Shown here: in pieces, positions 59,027-64,000 of the stretch
Layout: each line of letters opens with the position of its first letter
Numbering within the stretch: position 1 is the first letter of the stretch
Source: CBFDBF01 sp050287965
GTDB lineage: Bacteria; Pseudomonadota; Gammaproteobacteria; Chromatiales; Chromatiaceae
Direction of reading: 5' to 3'
DNA: 64,000 nucleotides
Assembly: GCA_050287965.1 (NCBI GenBank)
Contig: JBNKCX010000013.1
Coordinates: 65,393-129,392 of the forward strand
Made by a program: the position numbers and the translations under genes
Notes under the pieces: generated by a model
Databases searched by the model: none
What the model was told of the DNA's origin: nothing
What the model saw: only the letters and a program-made list of their open reading frames with translations

Positions 59027-59662
59027 ATGACACCAGCTGAAATTGAAAACATCGTTCAAAGAGTGATTGCCGAGGGTGTTCAGTTCCCTTGGTGGGTATA
59101 TCTTTGGATTGTACTGGCACCATTTGTTGGTGGATTCTTTGGAGCTTATCTAAAGAAAAAAGCAGAAAACCTAGCGGCCAAAGAAAATTATGAATCGCTC
59201 CTGGCCCAGGTAAAGAAAACAACAGAAGAAACAGAAAGTATAAAAAATGAACTAGCCAAGGGAAGTTGGCTTCATCAGCAGAGTTGGATTTTGAAGGAAA
59301 AATATTATTCTGGGTTATTGGAATCCCTATACAACCTTAAGTTGTCCTTGTCTGAGAGGCTTGATCATTATATGGAGCCTGGCTCAGAGTATCGAGATAG
59401 TGAGATTAATGAAAGCGAACATTTCAAAAAACAATCTCAAACCGGTATGGAGGCATTAAGCAAAATTCAGCTGTTACATGGGCCCGCTGAAATAATTATT
59501 TCAGAAAGGGCAATAAAAGCTTTAGATCAATTTTATAGCGTCGATTGGAGCGCTGGAAACTTCAGCGCATGCAATAGAGAATATCTTGAAGAAGTGTATG
59601 CTTCGGCGGAAGAGGTATACAAAATAATTCTAGAAGAAGCTCGTTTGGAGCTTAGGAAATGA
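59027..59662 (+). CDS. Cassette 4: single-pass membrane protein with coiled coil
   Basis: The product has 211 residues. One membrane helix is seen at about 20-42 (WWVYLWIVLAPFVGGFFGAYL), followed by a coiled-coil stretch at about 43-80 (KKKAENLAAKENYESLLAQV and onward) and a helical C-terminal domain. No family or catalytic motif is recognised. The arrangement (short outside part, membrane helix, long charged inside part) resembles small sensor or effector proteins found in mobile regions, but this is only a likeness. Confidence 0.75.
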   Translation: MTPAEIENIVQRVIAEGVQFPWWVYLWIVLAPFVGGFFGAYLKKKAENLAAKENYESLLAQVKKTTEETESIKNELAKGSWLHQQSWILKEKYYSGLLESLYNLKLSLSERLDHYMEPGSEYRDSEINESEHFKKQSQTGMEALSKIQLLHGPAEIIISERAIKALDQFYSVDWSAGNFSACNREYLEEVYASAEEVYKIILEEARLELRK

Positions 59663-59666
59663 AAAC

Positions 59667-59736
59667 GCATAACCAGGCGCTCCACCCGACCAAAAACCGC
59701 TACGCGGTTTTCGCCGGGTGAGCTTGGTCGTTCGGC
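59667..59736 (+). other. attC site 4
   Basis: The left core is GCATAAC and the right core GTTCGGC (C in place of the usual R). Arms CACCCGACCAAAAACCGC and GCGGTTTTCGCCGGGTG pair. The sequence closely resembles attC 5. Confidence 0.85.
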
Positions 59737-59751
59737 CAGGAAGCTCCGGTA

Positions 59752-60372
59752 ATGGTCTCACCAAAAGAGTTTGATAAGGGAATGACACGCTTTCATGAGC
59801 TTTTTAATGAGCTCTTGGAAGATATATATAAGTCTTTTGAAGTACTAGAAAGTGACAAATGCAATCAGTCGCTTCGCCGAAATACTGTCAGAACTGTTTT
59901 TTCTGCAATTGAAGGGATGCTTAGCATTGTTAGAGACGAAATCCTAAAAGAACTGCGAAGTCATTCAGTTACGGATTCAATCACAGTATCTCCAAAGGAA
60001 ATGGAATTGCTGAATGAAAAGAAGATGAAAAACGGAATTGAGATTAATTACTACCCAGGATTAAGTGATCGAGTGAAGAAATACTTCATAATTGCCTCTA
60101 AGGTCTTTTCCCTCGATGACCACACACTTGACACTGGCGGTCATGAATTTAGAAGTTTTGAGATCGCACGAAACACTAGAGACAGACTTACTCATCCAAG
60201 AGATTTTTATGACATTCAGATCACTGACACTGAAATGCATCACTTGGTAACCACCATGTCATGGGTCAGAGAAGGCATGTTAAGTCTATATCGGGCCCGT
60301 ATCCGTAAAGCACGTTCTGAAATGCCAGAATGGGCATTAGAGGGATGGGATGAGCTATTCAAGCATGCATAG
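59752..60372 (+). CDS. Cassette 5: HEPN-like helical protein
   Basis: The product has 206 residues, nearly all predicted helix. The motif RDRLTH at 143-148 fits the R-polar-x3-H signature of HEPN ribonucleases, and it follows ARNT at the expected helix start (FEIARNTRDRLTHPRDFY). No antitoxin-like partner lies in the same cassette. HEPN proteins act in toxin-antitoxin, abortive infection and RNA processing. The assignment rests on a short motif and helical content, so it needs a profile search to confirm. Confidence 0.6.
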   Translation: MVSPKEFDKGMTRFHELFNELLEDIYKSFEVLESDKCNQSLRRNTVRTVFSAIEGMLSIVRDEILKELRSHSVTDSITVSPKEMELLNEKKMKNGIEINYYPGLSDRVKKYFIIASKVFSLDDHTLDTGGHEFRSFEIARNTRDRLTHPRDFYDIQITDTEMHHLVTTMSWVREGMLSLYRARIRKARSEMPEWALEGWDELFKHA

Positions 60373-60408
60373 TATGCTAGTGCCGATCATTATCCTTACT
60401 TACATGAA

Positions 60409-60478
60409 GCCGAACAAGGCACTCCACCCGATCAAAAACCGCGATGCGGTTTTCGTCGGGTGAGTTTGGTCGTTAGCC
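60409..60478 (+). other. attC site 5
   Basis: The left core is GCCGAAC and the right core GTTAGCC. Inner arms CACCCGATCAAAAACCGC and GCGGTTTTCGTCGGGTG pair. About 80% of it matches attC 4 by eye. Confidence 0.88.
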
Positions 60479-60495
60479 CCAAAAAGGAAAGCACT

Positions 60496-61116
60496 GTGAC
60501 ACTTGCAGAATGCATTACCGCTGGAAAGGACGTCGTGGTAGCGGCCGCTGCTGCATTTGCTGCTTACTTTGCGTATCTCGGCCTCAGCACCTGGAGAAGA
60601 GAGCTCAAAGGAAAGTCCGAATATCAACTGGCAAAAGATGTACTCAAGTCAGTCTACAAGGTACGCGAAGCCTTTAAGCATGTAAGGCATCCCGCAATTT
60701 ACCAGTATGAATACCCAGAAGGTATGACAGATCATCATGGCCATCTGAAACAAGAAAACAAACATGAAGGCACCGCCCACGTATACGAAGAACGCTGGAA
60801 AAAAATGGATGAGGCCTTTTCCGAACTTGAGAGCTACCACCTTGATGCCCAAGTTGAATGGGGTGCCGAATTTCAGGATGTCATCAAAGATCTTCGGTCA
60901 TGCCGAGCAACTCTGCTAGTTACGATTCAAGAGAAGCTCTATCGAATGAAGAATCCCTACGATGGGGCGGATCGCTCAGTGGAGGAAGCGAAGGAGGAGC
61001 GTTCAGTTTTGTACCATATCGGTGAAGATTCCAAGCACGATAGCTTTACTCCTGAAATCAATGCTGCAGTAGGAAAGTTTGAAGAATGGCTAAGGCCGCA
61101 TATCAAAAAGGGCTAA
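60496..61116 (+). CDS. Cassette 6: membrane-anchored helical protein
   Basis: GTG 60496 is preferred because AAAAAGGAAA precedes it; an in-frame GTG at 60460 lies inside attC 5. The 206-residue product has one N-terminal hydrophobic helix at about 12-30 (DVVVAAAAAFAAYFAYLG) followed by a basic segment WRRELKGKSEYQLAKDVLKSV. The rest is charged and helical, with a His-rich stretch, DHHGHLKQENKHEG, near 80-93. The family is not recognised. Its stop lies in the attC 6 left core. Confidence 0.75.
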   Translation: MTLAECITAGKDVVVAAAAAFAAYFAYLGLSTWRRELKGKSEYQLAKDVLKSVYKVREAFKHVRHPAIYQYEYPEGMTDHHGHLKQENKHEGTAHVYEERWKKMDEAFSELESYHLDAQVEWGAEFQDVIKDLRSCRATLLVTIQEKLYRMKNPYDGADRSVEEAKEERSVLYHIGEDSKHDSFTPEINAAVGKFEEWLRPHIKKG

Positions 61117-61201
61117 CAAGTACATCATGTCGCTGCCCTATCGGGCAGCTGGGACGTGCCACCGCTACGCGGCGGCACGCCCCATATGATGGGCGTTAGC
61201 T
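61111..61201 (+). other. attC site 6
   Basis: The left core is GGCTAAC and the right core GTTAGCT. Arms TACATCATGT/CATATGATGGGCG and internal hairpins GCTGCCC/GGGCAGC and CGTGCC/GGCACG are present. At 91 bases it is the longest of the array. Confidence 0.88.
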
Positions 61202-61207
61202 GCAGAA

Positions 61208-61870
61208 ATGACGATTTCCGAAGATCTTTTTGAACAATTTTGCGCGGATCAGGGAATCGCTTGTGAGCGCCTTGAGGAAGAAACGAGTAAAACCCCTGAC
61301 TACCAGATTGTTATCGAAGGAATGGAAGTTGTCGTTGAGGTCAAGCAAATCGATCCGAGCAAAGAGGATCGAAAGCTACTGGAAGAATTCGAGGCAAATG
61401 GTCACATTGTTCATGGAGGAACTCCCGGCGATAAAGTGCGGAAAAAAATTCAAAGCGCATCGCCGCAAATGTCAGCCCATTCAAAAGGGCAAAACCCAGC
61501 GGTACTGGTTCTGTACAACAACCTACCGTTCGTTTTGGGCAACCCTCTGGAGCCATACAACATTCGGGTAGGAATGTACGGCTTGGAGGCAATTGTGTTA
61601 TCGGTGCCTAAAGACTATTCGGCCCCGTCTGTGGTGGATAGAAAATTTGGGGGAAAGAAGAAGTTAACCGAAGACCACAATACAAGCATCAGTGCAGTAG
61701 CTGTACTTTCGGAGCTGGAGGGTAGCGGTCTACATCTCAGCATCTACCATAATCAGCATGCTGCCGTACCGCTTCCGGCAGGAGTCTTTTCCAAATACAA
61801 CAGCTCTGAATTCGAGCTGTCTGAAAACAAAGTAGGCGCTTTTCAGGAATGGCAACAAATAAGCAGCTAA
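61208..61870 (+). CDS. Cassette 7: PD-(D/E)XK-nuclease-like protein
   Basis: The product has 220 residues. P30-D31 (KTPDYQIVIEGMEV) followed by E44-V-K46 (VVVEVKQID) fits the PD-(D/E)XK core, with the strand between of expected length. The N-terminal helix EDLFEQFCADQGI is typical of the first helix of such folds. The C-terminal 100 residues have no recognised pattern. No methyltransferase is present, so a classic restriction system is unlikely. Its role could be nuclease-based defence, repair or a non-catalytic fold. Confidence 0.65.
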   Translation: MTISEDLFEQFCADQGIACERLEEETSKTPDYQIVIEGMEVVVEVKQIDPSKEDRKLLEEFEANGHIVHGGTPGDKVRKKIQSASPQMSAHSKGQNPAVLVLYNNLPFVLGNPLEPYNIRVGMYGLEAIVLSVPKDYSAPSVVDRKFGGKKKLTEDHNTSISAVAVLSELEGSGLHLSIYHNQHAAVPLPAGVFSKYNSSEFELSENKVGAFQEWQQISS

Positions 61871-61940
61871 CAAGAAATCCCAGTCGCCCTTCGGGCTGGG
61901 ACCTCGGCTTCGCCTCGGCCCCTGAATACAGGCGTTATGC
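61865..61940 (+). other. attC site 7
   Basis: The left core is AGCTAAC, overlapping the stop of cassette 7, and the right core is GTTATGC, overlapping the start of cassette 8. Internal hairpins CCCAGTCG/GGGCTGGG and CGAGGC-type arms are seen. Confidence 0.88.
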
Positions 61941-62911
61941 GAAAAAATAGTGAAATGAAGAACAAAATCCTAATTTACGTAATATTGTGCGCTTTAATTA
62001 TTCCAGTATTAGCCCTAGGTGCAGAATTCCCCGAGAGCTACATAGAGGATACTAAATCTGCATTTATAAAAGGCTTAGAAGTAGACGTTTCTAAATTGCC
62101 TGCTGGTTCAATTATGAGGGTAATGTTGGGAAATATACCCATATGGGTATACAAGCGAACGCAACAAGATTTAAGTCAATTAAAAACGGTACCACTAGGC
62201 AAATTATCAGACCCTAACGATAGTTACTTAAATGCTTTAATTGAAAAGCAATACTATTCGATTACGAATAAACCATTTGCGCAACTAATGAAATACTCTG
62301 CTCAAAATATGAGATTTAATTCGTATCGTTCAGTTCTGGATGATTATTTTGTTGTAGTGGGATTTAGTCCGCATTCAGGTTGTTATCTGACGTTTAAAAC
62401 CACAAAATTCAAACAAAGTGAAAATATTACATTCTATGATCCTTGCACTAACACCAAATACGATGCTGCCGGGCGAATATATAAAGGCACTGTAAAAAAG
62501 TTACTGGGAGATGAGCCTGCTAAGTATAATTTAATCCTTCCGCCATATAGATTCACTGGTTCCAATACAATATTTCTTGGTCTATTACCTGGGGCATCTA
62601 AGTCGCCTGCATTAGAGTCAAAGCATCGGGAAAAATATAAAATCCTCAACCCTACAGAAAAGTTAATGTTAGCTGCGCGCATGAATGATCATACAGTAAT
62701 TCATAGTTCAATTGAGAACGGAGCTGATCCTTACTACCAAAAGATTGGCGAGGGCAGCGTAATTGATTCTGCAATCATGGGAAGCTCAACAAATGTTGTA
62801 AAAATGCTGCTACAGATGGGCGTAAAGCCAACTCATTCTTCTTTAGAAATTGCAAAGATGCTAAATAGAGAGGATGTAATAAAATTACTCGAGCAAAATA
62901 GTGAATTGTGA
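61937..62911 (+). CDS. Cassette 8: exported Rieske-fold protein lacking cluster ligands, with ankyrin repeats
   Basis: The product has 324 residues (ATG 61955 is an alternative start). A signal peptide ends near 29 (ALGA-E). Residues 47-75, LEVDVSKLPAGSIMRVMLGN onward to VYKRT, and the end YNLILPPYRF at about 197-206 match the Rieske protein of cytochrome bc1. The two cluster loops are changed: CTHLGC appears as SPHSGC (144-149) and CPCHG as DPCTN (168-172). So one His and both disulfide cysteines (149, 170) remain, while three of four cluster ligands are lost. DAAGRIYKG follows as in true Rieske proteins. About 239-322 form two ankyrin-like repeats. It should fold in the periplasm without iron. 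Confidence 0.8.
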   Translation: MRKNSEMKNKILIYVILCALIIPVLALGAEFPESYIEDTKSAFIKGLEVDVSKLPAGSIMRVMLGNIPIWVYKRTQQDLSQLKTVPLGKLSDPNDSYLNALIEKQYYSITNKPFAQLMKYSAQNMRFNSYRSVLDDYFVVVGFSPHSGCYLTFKTTKFKQSENITFYDPCTNTKYDAAGRIYKGTVKKLLGDEPAKYNLILPPYRFTGSNTIFLGLLPGASKSPALESKHREKYKILNPTEKLMLAARMNDHTVIHSSIENGADPYYQKIGEGSVIDSAIMGSSTNVVKMLLQMGVKPTHSSLEIAKMLNREDVIKLLEQNSEL

Positions 62912-62916
62912 CAGTC

Positions 62917-62979
62917 GCATAACAAGTCGCTCGTGCGGGACCGTCGCTTCGCGCCGGCCCCACAGCTTAAACGTTAGCT
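62917..62979 (+). other. attC site 8
   Basis: The left core is GCATAAC and the right core GTTAGCT. Arms GTCGCTCGTGCGGGACC and GGCCCCACAGCTTAAAC pair imperfectly, and CGTCGCTTCGCG forms the tip. Confidence 0.85.
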
Positions 62980-62987
62980 GTATATAA

Positions 62988-63308
62988 ATGAAAACCAAAA
63001 TTACCGATATTGATTTTGATGGTGCAAGGGTCGTACGGACCGAGCGTGACGGGGATGACTTAGCTATCACAATAGACACACTAAATGATGCTCAGGCTAT
63101 CATGGTTATTTTTTATTCGATAACAGAAGAAAAGGCCGAATTGTTTAAAGGTGAAGGTGAGCCTGAGGAAATTTCACATTCCCCACCTCTGGATGTAATA
63201 GAAACTTTTCAAGAAGAAAATGGCAAATACTGCTTTAGCGGTTATGTAAATAGCGAACCATGGGCTGTTTGGGAATTTAAGGCAAGTAGCTATGTTATCT
63301 CATACTAA
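62988..63308 (+). CDS. Cassette 9: small hypothetical protein
   Basis: The product has 106 residues, acidic, with predicted beta strands (KITDIDFDGARVVRTERD, DLAITIDTLN, AIMVIFYSI) and a final SEPWAVWEFKASSYVISY segment. It has no cysteine pair, signal peptide or membrane helix. The family is not recognised. The size, acidity and beta content are like many cassette-borne immunity or regulatory proteins, but nothing specific supports that. Its attC is cut by the IS that follows. Confidence 0.65.
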   Translation: MKTKITDIDFDGARVVRTERDGDDLAITIDTLNDAQAIMVIFYSITEEKAELFKGEGEPEEISHSPPLDVIETFQEENGKYCFSGYVNSEPWAVWEFKASSYVISY

Positions 63309-63310
63309 AC

Positions 63311-63335
63311 AGCTAACAATGCGCTTCACCCGACC
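63311..63335 (+). other. attC site 9, truncated by IS
   Basis: The left core AGCTAAC and the following AATGCGCTTCACCCGACC match the start of attC 4 and attC 5. The site then breaks where the IS end begins. The right part would lie beyond the IS, outside the window. Confidence 0.75.
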
Positions 63336-63394
63336 TGAACCTACCCCGAAATAATTGACACCTCGTTTTAGTTGGATAGTTGACGAGGTGAAAT

Positions 63395-63703
63395 ATGAAA
63401 AAGGAAAAGCACACATTCTATAATTATCAGTTCAAACACACGGCGGTCAGCGTGGCAAATCATCCATATATACAAACGCAGGATGTGGCGGATGCGCTGG
63501 GTATTCATCCTTTCATGCTGTCGCGCTGGAAAAAACAACTGAGGGATGGTGTATTGGAAAATAACGATCAGGAAGCGCGCTCCAGGGACGAACTGCTCAA
63601 AGCTAAGGATAAGATTAAGAAGTTAGAGCGTGAACTCAAGCGGGTGCGGGAAGAAAACGCGGTTCTCAAGAAGGCCGAAAGGATTTTCCCCGGAAAAAAG
63701 TAG
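63395..63703 (+). CDS. IS3-family transposase OrfA
   Basis: The product has 102 residues: a helix-turn-helix of the IS3/IS911 type (VSVANHPYIQTQDVADALGI then MLSRWKKQL) and a leucine-rich coiled coil (LLKAKDKIKKLERELKRVRE). It binds the IS ends. The frame ends in GGAAAAAAGTAG, where AAAAAAG at 63694-63700 permits a -1 shift into OrfB, the standard way of making the active OrfAB transposase. Confidence 0.92.
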   Translation: MKKEKHTFYNYQFKHTAVSVANHPYIQTQDVADALGIHPFMLSRWKKQLRDGVLENNDQEARSRDELLKAKDKIKKLERELKRVREENAVLKKAERIFPGKK

Positions 63704-64000
63704 ATAGCTTCCGTTTTATCCATGAGCACAGAATGCGCAGTTCCGTGGCAGTCCTGTGCCGTAAGCTCGGAGTAACCAGAGCGGGCTACTATGCATGGGT
63801 AAAACGGGAGAAGAGCCGGCGAACATTGGATAATGAGTCCCTGCTGGAGCAGATCAAGTAAGTGCATGAGGAAAGCCGTCAGACCTATGGATATCCAAGA
63901 GTGCATGCGGCACTGAAACAGCAGGGGATCGTCTGCGGGCGGCACCGGGTTGCCCGGATCATGCGGGAAAACGGCATTATGGGAAAGAAGGCCCGGCGTT
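63700..64000 (+). pseudogene. IS3-family transposase OrfB, partial, with in-frame stop
   Basis: Read in the -1 frame from the A6G site, the sequence gives FRFIHEHRMRSSVAVLCRKL, then VTRAGYYAWVKRE, the usual start of an IS3 catalytic domain. A TAA at 63859-63861 interrupts it between EQIK and VHEESRQTYGYPRVHAALK, so the copy is probably inactive unless the stop is read through. The catalytic DDE residues would lie beyond the window. Confidence 0.85.

Larger units (their letters stand above)
55463..63335. mobile_element. Chromosomal integron: intI plus at least nine cassettes
   Basis: An IntI-type recombinase gene on the minus strand is followed by a divergent row of small genes on the plus strand. 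Each gene or gene pair ends at an imperfect palindrome of 57-91 bases bounded by a RYYYAAC-like left core and a GTTRRRY-like right core, the structure of attC sites. Eight complete attC sites and one cut by an IS are visible. Cassette genes are more AT-rich than host genes and unrelated to each other. The array continues beyond the window or ends at the IS; this cannot be seen. Confidence 0.93.
63336..64000 (+). mobile_element. IS3-family insertion sequence, right end outside window
   Basis: The left end starts TGAACCTACCCCG, in line with the TGANCTNCCCC start of IS3-family inverted repeats. Two overlapping transposase frames follow with a slippery A6G between them. The element interrupts attC 9. 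The right end and target duplication are not visible. Confidence 0.85.

Overview
The window reads as a stretch of gammaproteobacterial chromosome. The blocks truA-trpFBA-accD-folC-(SPOR)-cvpA-purF-metZ, lysR/leuCDB-asd-fimV and thrS-infC-rpmI-rplT-pheST-ihfA-merR are arranged as in Pseudomonas-, Chromatiales- and Thio-type genomes. The first 9 kb encodes iron-sulfur, c-type cytochrome and Mrp-type cofactor proteins under a PhnD-like binding protein, sensor kinase and sigma-54 activator. This, with a PEP-CTERM protein, suggests an environmental, probably facultatively anaerobic or sulfur-type gammaproteobacterium. The species is inference and cannot be fixed from the window alone.

Region by region. 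1-9.0 kb: a redox/maturation operon whose 5' end lies outside the window. It holds a multi-cluster ferredoxin, a mono-haem cytochrome, two Mrp ATPases, a TIM-barrel-like unknown, a rhodanese-like protein, a penta-haem cytochrome, and then a three-gene sensory unit laid out like AioX-AioS-AioR or ArxXSR. 9-14.7 kb: small unknowns, a methyltransferase, an ABC exporter and an M23 peptidase. 14.7-24.3 kb: a TolC-type protein, aroC, an MFS transporter, lysR, leuCDB and asd. 24.8-38.3 kb: fimV, truA, the trp genes, accD, folC, a SPOR protein, cvpA, purF and metZ. 38.5-47.2 kb: a PEP-CTERM protein with a possible sigma-54 promoter, a FmdB-type protein, tRNA-Asn, a pseudopilin, an aminotransferase, uvrB, a periplasmic DUF302-like protein, an HNH protein, a Nudix/eIF2B-like pair and tRNA-Val. 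47.7-55.4 kb: the translation operon, with infC apparently starting at AUC, ending in tRNA-Pro.

55.4-64.0 kb is a chromosomal integron. A tyrosine recombinase with the IntI-specific insertion and an unusually long N-terminus is encoded on the minus strand. A divergent array of at least nine gene cassettes follows, each closed by a recognisable attC site. Cassette DNA is visibly AT-richer than the host genes. Cassettes encode ankyrin proteins, an SRPBCC protein, membrane proteins, a HEPN-like protein, a PD-(D/E)XK-like protein and small unknowns. The most surprising is a periplasmic Rieske-fold protein that has lost three of its four cluster ligands but kept both disulfide cysteines, and that carries C-terminal ankyrin repeats. 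The array is interrupted by an IS3-family element inserted in an attC site, which runs off the right end of the window.

Across the host part, at least eight intergenic spaces hold short repeats, mostly as inverted pairs, several of them inside biosynthetic operons (leuC/leuD/leuB, pheS/pheT).
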